NCBI GenBank assembly: GCA_002396485.1
Contig: DGXZ01000082.1
Coordinates: 12,341 to 19,460, forward strand
Reading direction: 5' to 3'
From: Spartobacteria bacterium UBA5019
GTDB lineage: Bacteria > Verrucomicrobiota > Verrucomicrobiia > Chthoniobacterales > Terrimicrobiaceae
Length of the DNA: 7,120 bases
Positions 1 to 6,017 of the stretch are shown piece by piece. Numbering within the stretch: position 1 is the first letter of the stretch; the number at the start of each line of letters is the position of its first letter. The position numbers and the translations under genes are program-made. The notes beneath the pieces are model-generated. The model worked only from the letters and a program-made list of their open reading frames with translations, did not search any database and had not been told where the DNA came from.

Positions 1-28
1 CTGTTCTATGTTCTCTTGGAGCGCCTTA

Positions 29-55
29 AATTCTGTCAATTTTGTTAATTCTGTC
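29..55. repeat. 9-bp tandem repeat (three copies) downstream of clpS
   Basis: Three adjacent 9-mers, AATTCTGTC, AATTTTGTT and AATTCTGTC, lie in the AT-rich tail after the clpS stop codon. The first and third are identical and the middle one differs at two positions. On the clpS strand the unit reads GACAGAATT. No clear hairpin with a T-tract is visible, so this is not an obvious terminator. Similar AT-rich 'ACAGAATT' short tandem arrays occur in intergenic DNA of some environmental bacteria; that comparison is from memory and unverified. The array has only three units, so a chance origin is possible. Confidence 0.5.
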
Positions 56-68
56 TAAAAAATCCGAT

Positions 69-359
69 TTACGGCTTTGGCGCTTTTTCGAGGGTGGCGA
101 GGAGGAGGTGGGAGTGGAGTTGTTGCACATAGAGCTCGGCTTGTTCGCGGGAGCCGGACCACACCATGGATCGGCCTTTGTTGTGGACTTCGAGCATGTG
201 GCGCTCGGCTTTTTGTTTGGAAAAACCGAGGACGCGGCGGAAGATGAGCGTGACGTAGCTCATGAGATTCACCGGGTCGTTGTGGACGATGACCGACCAG
301 ACCGAGTCGAGGTCCGATTGGTCTCTTGTTTCGATGTCGGGTGTTTCCAGTGTGGCCAT
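69..359 (-). CDS. clpS: ATP-dependent Clp protease adaptor protein ClpS
   Basis: This 96-residue protein is a full-length ClpS, the small cytosolic adaptor that binds N-terminal destabilising residues of N-end rule substrates and delivers them to ClpA or ClpC with ClpP. The binding-pocket motif HNDPVNLMSYV begins at residue 26. N27, D28 and M33 match E. coli N34, D35 and M40, and H59 in EVHNKGR matches H66. The second acidic residue of the E. coli pocket (D36) is replaced by P29, a variant I associate with actinobacterial-type ClpS. The C-terminal segment LLLATLEKA matches the family's usual ending. The first ~18 residues are a polar tail, as expected for the flexible N-terminus that docks on the ATPase. 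The ATG lies 6 nt after the stop of the upstream gene, so the two are probably cotranscribed. No strong Shine-Dalgarno is visible. No clpA, clpC or clpP gene is in the window. Confidence 0.93.
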   Translation of the reverse strand: MATLETPDIETRDQSDLDSVWSVIVHNDPVNLMSYVTLIFRRVLGFSKQKAERHMLEVHNKGRSMVWSGSREQAELYVQQLHSHLLLATLEKAPKP

Positions 360-365
360 GGGTTT

Positions 366-929
366 TCAGGCGGCTCGGAAGATGGAGGGCTCGCAGGCGG
401 GAACGGCATCCAGGCAGTCGTCGATAACGCTCCAAAGTTCCTCGACGCGGGCTGTGCGCATTTCGGCAAAGACGAGGCCGGCGAGGATGATGTCTTTCGG
501 AAAGTGGAAAATGGACGCGCGGGCTGCAAAAACCGTGGCCATGTGTCCGGGAGACTCACCTCTGTCGATGGCGCGCAGAAATTTCTCCAGCCCCTGCTCA
601 CCAGCGGGCGCGTGCATGGAGGCGGCGATGAGGCGACCTGCGGCCCGGCTGCTCTTGGCGAGTGGCCCCGCGAGCTTGGCATCGAGGGCGGCATCCGCTG
701 CGGCCATTTCGCGGAATCCCTGTTTTCCAGCCGACCAGGCGGATCCCACAGCGGGAACCAGCACAGGAACGAAAATGGCATCCCTCCACTGCCTGCGCTG
801 GCGTTCATTAGCCGCCTGCCCGTCAAAAGTCATGACCCCAAGAGTCGCCAGGTCGGGCGCGCAAAGGCGCACGAGGCGGAAAATTTCTGCCCTCATCTCA
901 AGGAGTGCCTGATCACCGGCTGGCTTCAT
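366..929 (-). CDS. Unrecognised alanine-rich helical protein upstream of clpS
   Basis: This is a 187-residue protein that I do not recognise. It is rich in Ala, Arg and Glu and looks mostly alpha-helical and soluble, with no signal peptide. One hydrophobic stretch, AIFVPVLVPAVGSAW (residues 51-65), is short for a membrane span. A conserved-looking C-terminal part includes FHFPKDIILAGLVFAEMRTARVEEL in pieces around residues 141-165, then an acidic segment. It has no visible catalytic motif or metal-binding Cys/His cluster. It ends 6 nt before clpS and reads in the same direction, so a link to Clp function or regulation is possible but only inferred from position. The start at 929 is uncertain, because an internal Met at residue 12 (about position 896) is also plausible and neither has a strong ribosome binding site. 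The opposite strand carries a longer open frame, but its low-complexity composition and the fit of this gene to the clpS operon favour the minus strand. Confidence 0.75.
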   Translation of the reverse strand: MKPAGDQALLEMRAEIFRLVRLCAPDLATLGVMTFDGQAANERQRRQWRDAIFVPVLVPAVGSAWSAGKQGFREMAAADAALDAKLAGPLAKSSRAAGRLIAASMHAPAGEQGLEKFLRAIDRGESPGHMATVFAARASIFHFPKDIILAGLVFAEMRTARVEELWSVIDDCLDAVPACEPSIFRAA

Positions 930-930
930 C

Positions 931-975
931 CACGGAATCTATCACTTTGTTTGATCCGTGCAGAAAGAAAAAAAA
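931..975 (-). promoter_or_regulatory. Possible 5' leader hairpin and T-tract before the unrecognised gene
   Basis: On the minus strand, a run of eight T (968-975) is followed by an imperfect hairpin whose arms are CACGGA (931-936) and TCCGTG (955-960). It extends by two more pairs past a one-base bulge, with a 13-nt loop. The hairpin's last base lies directly upstream of the ATG at 929, where a ribosome binding site would be, so it could hinder translation initiation. The T-tract comes before the hairpin in the direction of transcription, so this is not an intrinsic terminator in that orientation. The function is speculative. Confidence 0.2.
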
Positions 976-1001
976 GGAGACAAATCGCAGGCGGGGCGGC
1001 C

Positions 1002-1895
1002 TCAGAGCAAAGCCCACACGGTCGCTGAAGGGGCATTGCCAAAAAAATCCGGAGGCGCCGGGATTTGATGGAACTTCGTTTTCGAGGGGAGAATGCCTCT
1101 GGCGCATTCGATCAGCGCGGCTTCGTCCCACGCGGTGAAATTCGTCGAAAGCAGAATCGCCCCACCCGGCGCGCTGAGCTGGTGCGCGCACTCCAGCAGG
1201 GCGGGAAAGTCGCGCTCGAAGCGAAAGGTCTTGCCCGCGCCGCTGCGGCCGAATGTGGGCGGGTCTAGGATGATCGCATCAAATGTCTCGCCGCGTTTGA
1301 TCAGACGGCGGAGGAAGGTGGGAACATCCTCGGGAATGAAGCGGTGGCCTTCCGCCGGAATCCGGTTGAGCTCGAAATTCCGTCGGCCCCTTTGCAGAGA
1401 GGATTTGGAAACATCCACGCTGACCGTCTCTGCCCCAATGCTGGCGGCCGCAACAGAGAAGGCGCAGGTGTAGGCAAAGGTATTGAGAACACGCCGGGGC
1501 CTGCGTTCCTTCAAAAAAAGGCGGTTCAAGCGTTGGTCGGGAAAAAGCCCTGGCGAGTAACTGGCGCTGAAGTCCAGCTCGTAGAGAAGTCCGCTCTCGC
1601 CCACCGTTTCAAGTGGCGAGGATTGAGCATCGCCACTGAGCAGAACCGGCGTGTCCGTCTCGCCGGGATTTCTGACGAGATGCCTTACAAAGACGCGCCT
1701 GGGATTCCAGCCTGTCTGGGCAATCGAGGCGGCGAGCGTCGTTGCATCTGGCCCCGGCCGCAACGAGATCAGCGCCGTGTCGCCAAAGCGCTCGATCCAA
1801 AAACCGTGGCCTGATGCAATACGAAAGGCATTGGTCCCCTCCGCGAGAAAGTGCCCGGCGAGCTGTGGCGAAATCCAATTTCCCGCAGCGCTCAT
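1002..1895 (-). CDS. Class I SAM-dependent methyltransferase, RlmI/RlmK-like (probable rRNA cytosine methyltransferase)
   Basis: This 297-residue protein resembles the family of large-subunit rRNA methyltransferases such as RlmI and the C-terminal half of RlmL, which methylate a nucleobase using S-adenosylmethionine. The family signature around the active site is present: YSPGLFPDQRLNR (residues 113-125), the SAM-binding loop VLNTFAYTCAFSVAAA (136-151), an acidic residue D161 ending the second strand (VSVD), and the catalytic-type motif DPPTFGRS (211-218). A later strand GGAILLSTNF (234-243) fits a Rossmann methyltransferase fold. The ~95 residues before the signature may form an EEHEED-like or other N-terminal module. 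The PUA domain found at the start of E. coli RlmI is not apparent, and the protein is about 100 residues shorter. The start codon overlaps the stop of the upstream M48 protease gene as ATGA, so translation is probably coupled. The exact RNA target cannot be told from sequence. Confidence 0.85.
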   Translation of the reverse strand: MSAAGNWISPQLAGHFLAEGTNAFRIASGHGFWIERFGDTALISLRPGPDATTLAASIAQTGWNPRRVFVRHLVRNPGETDTPVLLSGDAQSSPLETVGESGLLYELDFSASYSPGLFPDQRLNRLFLKERRPRRVLNTFAYTCAFSVAAASIGAETVSVDVSKSSLQRGRRNFELNRIPAEGHRFIPEDVPTFLRRLIKRGETFDAIILDPPTFGRSGAGKTFRFERDFPALLECAHQLSAPGGAILLSTNFTAWDEAALIECARGILPSKTKFHQIPAPPDFFGNAPSATVWALL

Positions 1896-3694
1896 GTGGT
1901 CGGAACGAAGGGCGGGATGGGACAGTCCACCGTATCAGCGACAGCACGGAGTAGCTCAAATTGCGTGTCGTTCACGATGCCATCGTGAACGACTGCGGCC
2001 GAACACGCGGTAAGGATGGTTTTTTTAACGGAAAGCGAAGCCGTGGCGAGGTCCTCGAGGGCGCGATCGAAATCCTTCAGATTCACACTCGATTGACGGT
2101 CGAGGGGAAAGGCTGCCGCTGATTTGCCGAGTCTGGCAACACCAGCCCGAAAAGCGGCATCCAGCGCGGCGGAATCGCCATCATCCGCATTCGCAATGGC
2201 CGAGAGCAGTATGCCGGTATCGGGCAGCAAAGGAACCAGCGAGCGATTCTGGATGCGGCCGGGCGTGGCTTTGGTGAAGGCTGCGTCGAGATGGCGGAGC
2301 AGGAGCTTTTGCAGCGTGTATTCAAAGAGGTGGATTTGCCCGTCCGCTTCGATGAGTTGGCGCACCTGCCCGCTGAAGACGCGGTATTGTTGAGGCGACA
2401 GACCCCGCAGCACGGGAATCGCGAGATCGACGAGGCTGATGCGCTGCGCCGAGCTGAGTTGGCTGCGACGGGCGAACATATCTCCGATTTCCTTCCGCAA
2501 GGCGGCGTCGATCTCGAGGGCGGCCAGCTGGGATTTTCTAACCGATTCGTCCTCCGAGAGCAGGAGTGCAAAAACCAAGGCGCAGGCACTGTGAATCTCC
2601 CGCATCGCCGGTCTTGAAAACTCGGGCAACCCGGCAAGCATCGAAGTCGCCGCCGCCAGGTGTGCGTCGCCTGAAAAACTCGGCTCCATCGCTTCTGTGA
2701 GCGGCGGGGTTGGGGATGATTCCTGAGGATCAAAGTTCGGCGCAATCTCGGCGATGCGTTGCTGGATCGGTGGATGTGTCGCAAAGAGTCCCAGCCAGGC
2801 CTCGGCCATGCCATTTCCAAAAAACATGTGACTGGCCTCTTGGGTCTTCGGATGCGCCAAGCGCGACGAGTGTGAGGCGATCTTCGAAAGCGCACCGGCA
2901 AGGCCGCCCGGATTGCGTGTGTATTGAACCGCCGAGGCGTCGGCTAGAAACTCCCGCTGGCGGCTCACAGCGGCCTTGATGAGCTTGCCAAAGAAGACAC
3001 CGATCCAGCCAACGATGTAGAGCACCAGCCCGCCCACGATGAGTGCCGCCACAATCGATCCGCCGTTTTTGTCGTTGCTCGAGCGGGGACGGGTTGTGAG
3101 TGCCAGGCGCATGAGCACCCCGCCAAGCAATGCCAGGAAGAGGATGCCATTCAACAAGCCCATGAGGCGAATATTGAGCCGCATGTCGCCATTCAGGATG
3201 TGGCTGAACTCATGGCCGATCACGCCTTGGAGTTCGTCGCGCGTCAGGCGCTCGATGCACCCGCGCGTCACTCCCACAGCCGCATCCGCCGTTCCGTAGC
3301 CTGCCGCAAAAGCATTGATCGCCTCCTCCTCGAGCACATACACCTGAGGCACAGGCACGCCCGAGGCCAGCGACATCTCCTCCACCACATTCAAAAGGCG
3401 GCGCTCACCGGGATCCGTCGTCGAGGGATTCACTGGAACGCCTCCAAGCATTTCGGCGACGGCTTTTCCTCCCTTCGAAAGCTCCGCAATTTTTACCAAG
3501 CTCCCGATGACCACCGAAACCAGAACGCCTGCCGCCGTGAGGCCCAGCATCTCCCAATCATCGAGCGGTTGACCCAAAAGCAGGCTGAATCCGATGTGGA
3601 GAACCGCTATGATGCCGATAACAGCCAGCGCGAAATAAAAAACCAGCCACTTCGTCTGAAGCCGGGCCTTTTCCTGCTTTTCAAAAAAATCCAT
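1892..3694 (-). CDS. HtpX-like M48 family membrane zinc metallopeptidase with long C-terminal extension
   Basis: This 600-residue protein is an inner-membrane zinc protease of peptidase family M48, probably involved in degrading damaged or misfolded membrane proteins. The zinc site is HEFSH (H161, E162, H165), with the third ligand at E248 in REFLADASAVQYTR. The motif THPPI (306-310), typical of the family, is also present. Predicted membrane spans are at about residues 16-40, 49-69, 176-198 and 212-236, the usual HtpX topology with the catalytic face in the cytoplasm. HtpX itself is about 290 residues. Here a further ~280 residues follow, and they look soluble and helical. They include two acidic 'DG' repeats, LIEADGQIHLFEY (447-459) and AAVVHDGIVNDTQFELL (566-582), reminiscent of TerB-like modules. 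Large M48 proteins with a similar tail are known in other bacteria. The ATG is 57 nt after the nuoA stop and its ribosome binding site is weak. I give no symbol because it is much longer than HtpX. Confidence 0.9.
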   Translation of the reverse strand: MDFFEKQEKARLQTKWLVFYFALAVIGIIAVLHIGFSLLLGQPLDDWEMLGLTAAGVLVSVVIGSLVKIAELSKGGKAVAEMLGGVPVNPSTTDPGERRLLNVVEEMSLASGVPVPQVYVLEEEAINAFAAGYGTADAAVGVTRGCIERLTRDELQGVIGHEFSHILNGDMRLNIRLMGLLNGILFLALLGGVLMRLALTTRPRSSNDKNGGSIVAALIVGGLVLYIVGWIGVFFGKLIKAAVSRQREFLADASAVQYTRNPGGLAGALSKIASHSSRLAHPKTQEASHMFFGNGMAEAWLGLFATHPPIQQRIAEIAPNFDPQESSPTPPLTEAMEPSFSGDAHLAAATSMLAGLPEFSRPAMREIHSACALVFALLLSEDESVRKSQLAALEIDAALRKEIGDMFARRSQLSSAQRISLVDLAIPVLRGLSPQQYRVFSGQVRQLIEADGQIHLFEYTLQKLLLRHLDAAFTKATPGRIQNRSLVPLLPDTGILLSAIANADDGDSAALDAAFRAGVARLGKSAAAFPLDRQSSVNLKDFDRALEDLATASLSVKKTILTACSAAVVHDGIVNDTQFELLRAVADTVDCPIPPFVPTT

Positions 3695-3751
3695 CGGCTA
3701 GGGTCTGGTGCGCGCCTGCATCGCGCGTGGGCCTTGTTTCCTGGATGGCGA

Positions 3752-4126
3752 TCAGCGCGACCAGTCGAGCGCGCCTTTCTTAATGGCGTAAACGTAGCCG
3801 AACAGAAGGATCAACACAAAGCTGAGCATGCTCCAAAGAATCGTCGGGCCAAGTCGCGCCACATAATCCTGGAAAATCACAGCCCACGGATACATGAAAA
3901 CAATCTCGATATCGAAAAGGATGAAAAGCATCGCCACGAGGTAAAACTTCACGCTGAAACGCGGTTGGCCACTCTGTTCCGGCACCATGCCGCACTCGTA
4001 AACCATGTCCTTCGTCGCGTTCCGCTTGCCGTGGCGTCCCAAAGCCAGATTGGCAATCATGGCCACACTGGCGAATCCTATGGCGACAATGATGTGCAGA
4101 AGCACAGGAATGTAGGTCTCTAACAT
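3752..4126 (-). CDS. nuoA: NADH-quinone oxidoreductase subunit A (complex I)
   Basis: This 124-residue membrane protein is subunit A of respiratory complex I, which helps form the junction between the peripheral arm and the proton-pumping membrane arm. It has three predicted membrane helices at about residues 7-28, 63-84 and 93-115. The family motif YECG is at 43-46 in the long cytoplasm-facing loop. The conserved acidic residues in the second helix are seen in FDIEIVFMYPW (D72, E74), and KFYLVAMLFILFD begins at residue 60. The length matches the family. I chose the ATG at 4126 over the in-frame ATG at 4162 because family members begin just before the first helix and a good purine-rich ribosome binding site precedes 4126. 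Normally nuoB follows nuoA, but here an M48 protease gene follows, so this copy is detached from the rest of the nuo operon. Confidence 0.95.
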   Translation of the reverse strand: MLETYIPVLLHIIVAIGFASVAMIANLALGRHGKRNATKDMVYECGMVPEQSGQPRFSVKFYLVAMLFILFDIEIVFMYPWAVIFQDYVARLGPTILWSMLSFVLILLFGYVYAIKKGALDWSR

Positions 4127-4127
4127 G

Positions 4128-4136
4128 CCTCTCCCT
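4128..4136 (-). promoter_or_regulatory. Ribosome binding site that decides the nuoA start
   Basis: On the minus strand, AGGGAGAGG lies one base before the ATG at 4126. The GGGAG part is 4 nt, and AAGGG 6 nt, from the start codon. It is the clearest Shine-Dalgarno-like sequence in the window and supports the shorter nuoA reading over the upstream ATG at 4162. Confidence 0.7.
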
Positions 4137-4205
4137 TTAGTCGCTCCGACTTCCCCCGGCAACCTCTAAAACATACATCATCGATCCGCACCCATCACAA
4201 ATGCT

Positions 4206-4245
4206 CGAACCAAAAATTTGGACGATCGTCCAAATTTTTGGTTCG
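4206..4245. repeat. Perfect 40-bp palindrome between divergent genes
   Basis: The 20 bases from 4206 (CGAACCAAAAATTTGGACGA) are followed at once by their exact reverse complement, with the centre between 4225 and 4226. Symmetry breaks at 4205/4246. Within it, TTTGGACGATCGTCCAAA has the size and shape of a dimeric repressor operator, for instance of the TetR family. In single strands the whole could fold into a 17-20 bp stem with almost no loop. It lies 80 bp from the nuoA start and about 100 bp from the AEC transporter start, between two divergent promoters. No regulator gene is adjacent. It is not followed by a T-tract on either strand, which argues against a plain intrinsic terminator. Alternatives are a REP-like element or a small mobile palindrome. 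Confidence 0.85.
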
Positions 4246-4347
4246 TTCGCATGGAGTGCAGCCTCGGGGGGGGCGCGCATGGATGCGGATGAGGCTTGCG
4301 CATGCTGGCGGCAACCTTTCCAATGCGGCTTCGCTGGCAAATATTGC

Positions 4348-5280
4348 ATGGGCATTTTTAACATTCTTTCGCCGGTTCTCCTGTTGGTCGTTCTCGGTAT
4401 CATTCTCGCCCGTGTGCGGTTTTCCGGACCGGTTTTCATGGGGGAGCTGAACAGGTTCACTTTCTATGTGGCGCTGCCTGCCTCGCTCTTCCGCACGGCG
4501 GCGATCTCGGGGGATTCGGGACCGGAGGTTGCTGGGATTCTTGGAACGGTTTTGAGTGTCACCTTTCTGGCTGCCGTAGCTGGTTGGTTGGCTGCCGTTG
4601 CGCTGAAGCTGCCGACCACTTCCTGCGCTGCGGTGTCGCAGTCCTCTTTCCGCTCAAATCTCGCCTACATCGGCTTGCCTGTTCTGGCCTATGCCTTCGA
4701 GGGTTTGCCAGATGGAAAAAGCCATTTCGCCACGGCCGTGGTTTGCATGGCTGTTCTGACATCGAGCTACAATGTCCTCGCCATCATCGTGCTCCAAGCT
4801 GGCCGTCACCAACTTTCGTGGAGCGCTGTGAAACCCGGTGTGCGCGCCTTGATCACGAATCCCCTCCTCATTTCCTGCGCGGCGGGTTTGATCTTCAATG
4901 CACTTGATTGGTCGCTGCCCCTCTTTCTAGACAGGACACTCGAAACAATCGGAGCCGCAGCCGTCCCGATGGCATTGACCTGCATCGGAGGCTCGATTGC
5001 ATTTATCAAATTGGGAAAAAATATCGATGGAATGGCAGCGGCGGTCGCTCTCAAACTTGTCTTCGTTCCCGCGCTGGTTTTTGCCATCGGGACTCTGCTG
5101 GGACTGGCGACAGTCGATTTGCGGATTGCCATGGTTTTTGCCTCCTGCCCAACGGCGGCTGCGGCTTTTGTGATGGCCCGCCAGATGGAAGCCGATGAAG
5201 CTGTCGCGAGCGGGTCGATTGTCTTGAGCACCATCTTTTCCGCATTCGCCCTGCCAGTGGCACTCTGGCTCACACGATGA
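4348..5280 (+). CDS. AEC family transporter (auxin efflux carrier type permease)
   Basis: This 310-residue integral membrane protein belongs to the AEC family of the bile/arsenite/riboflavin transporter superfamily. Bacterial members export or import small organic acids such as malate or other carboxylates, but the substrate here is unknown. The N-terminus MGIFNILSPVLLLVVLGIIL begins directly with the first helix. LNRFTFYVALPASLF (34-48) and FRSNLAYIGLP (101-111) match family landmarks, and the C-terminal half (AVPMALTCIGGSI, VFASCPTAAAAFVMA) repeats the two-fold plan. About ten membrane helices are expected. I chose ATG 4348 because members of the family start there. The open frame extends to 4201, but that upstream part is hydrophilic, Cys- and Ala-rich, and its first codons come from the palindrome. 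No strong ribosome binding site is seen before 4348. The stop overlaps the next start as ATGA. Confidence 0.88.
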   Translation: MGIFNILSPVLLLVVLGIILARVRFSGPVFMGELNRFTFYVALPASLFRTAAISGDSGPEVAGILGTVLSVTFLAAVAGWLAAVALKLPTTSCAAVSQSSFRSNLAYIGLPVLAYAFEGLPDGKSHFATAVVCMAVLTSSYNVLAIIVLQAGRHQLSWSAVKPGVRALITNPLLISCAAGLIFNALDWSLPLFLDRTLETIGAAAVPMALTCIGGSIAFIKLGKNIDGMAAAVALKLVFVPALVFAIGTLLGLATVDLRIAMVFASCPTAAAAFVMARQMEADEAVASGSIVLSTIFSAFALPVALWLTR

Positions 5281-6017
5281 CTTTCAAACCTCTCGTCCTC
5301 CTGCCGACCTACAATAGCGGCGCGCGCCTTGCGCAAACCCTTCGTGAAGCCCATGCCGAGTGGGAAACCGTGTGGGTGGTGGTGGATGCCAGTACGGATG
5401 GCAGCGACACGGGCGCCGAATCACTCGGACTGGAGGGGGTGAGGTTTTTCCGCCTTTCGCAAAACTCCGGGAAAGGTGCAGCCGTGGTCGTGGCGCTGCA
5501 GGCCGCAAAGGCCGAGGGGTTCACTCATGTGTTGGTGATGGATGCCGACGGTCAGCATCCGTCCGCGATGATCCGTCCGTTTTTTGAAATCTCTCAAAAC
5601 AACCCCGTCGCCTTTGTTTGCGGGGTTCCGGTCTTCGGGCCCGATGCGCCGCGTGAGCGCGTGCTCGGGCGCTTCGCAGGAAATTTCTTCGCCACGCTCG
5701 AGACGCTTGGAGCGGGTGCCGAGGATTCGCTCTTCGGCTTCCGTCTTTATCCCGTCGCTCCCGCCTTGGACGAGCTGGAAAAAACTACGTGGGCGCGTCG
5801 ATTTGACTTCGACACGGTTCTTTCCGTGCGCCTCACTTGGGCCGGTCTACCGTGCATCAATGTCGCGGTGCCGGTTTTTTATCCGCCCCGAAGTGAGGGC
5901 GGGGTGAGTCATTTTCGCTACCTGAGAGACAATCTCCTGCTTGTTGCAGCCCACGCGCGGCTTCTTTTGGAATGGCCATTTCAAGCCCTTCGCGCCCTGC
6001 GCGGGCAAAAGCCATGA
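5277..6017 (+). CDS. Family 2 glycosyltransferase (GT-A fold)
   Basis: This 246-residue protein is a cytoplasmic, possibly membrane-associated, GT2 glycosyltransferase that would move a sugar from a nucleotide or polyprenyl donor to a lipid or glycan acceptor. The fold starts with VLLPTYNSGARL (7-18). V-D-A-S-T-D-G-S (37-43) holds the nucleotide-binding acidic residue, NSGKG (63-67) is the usual turn, and MDADGQH (88-94) contains the metal-binding D-x-D. FDFDTVLSVRLTWAGLP (176 onward) and YPPRSEGGVSHFRYLRDN resemble GT2 enzymes that accompany lipid acyltransferases in aryl polyene and related clusters, but no such partner is present here. No strong C-terminal membrane helices are visible. It overlaps the transporter stop and the RNase HI start by ATGA at both ends, so it is the middle gene of a translationally coupled operon. 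Donor and acceptor are unknown. Confidence 0.88.
   Translation: MTFKPLVLLPTYNSGARLAQTLREAHAEWETVWVVVDASTDGSDTGAESLGLEGVRFFRLSQNSGKGAAVVVALQAAKAEGFTHVLVMDADGQHPSAMIRPFFEISQNNPVAFVCGVPVFGPDAPRERVLGRFAGNFFATLETLGAGAEDSLFGFRLYPVAPALDELEKTTWARRFDFDTVLSVRLTWAGLPCINVAVPVFYPPRSEGGVSHFRYLRDNLLLVAAHARLLLEWPFQALRALRGQKP

Noticed and set aside
42..1028. Long plus-strand open frame of 328 codons opposite clpS and the gene before it
   Set aside because: It is antisense to clpS, which has clear family motifs. The translation is rich in Gly, His and Arg with no recognisable domain, typical of a shadow frame in GC-rich DNA.
3200..4123. Plus-strand open frame of 307 codons opposite nuoA and the M48 gene
   Set aside because: It covers the HEFSH-encoding region and almost all of nuoA in antisense. 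Its product is His/Arg-rich with no family features.
4188..4196. Shared 9-mer GCACCCATC near 4188 and near 6974
   Set aside because: It is a single 9-base match in 7 kb with different flanks, so it is likely chance.
4266..4273. Run of eight G in the AEC upstream region
   Set aside because: It is a single homopolymer with no second G-tract pattern to support a quadruplex or phase-variation argument, and it is outside the chosen coding start.
4201..4347. N-terminal extension of the AEC transporter to the ATG at 4201
   Set aside because: The extra 49 residues are polar, derive partly from the palindrome, and have no counterpart before the first membrane helix in the family.
4137..4460. Minus-strand frame running through the palindrome and the AEC start
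   Set aside because: It shares the peptide encoded by the palindrome with the plus-strand frame simply because the DNA is symmetric. It overlaps the true AEC coding sequence and has no domain.
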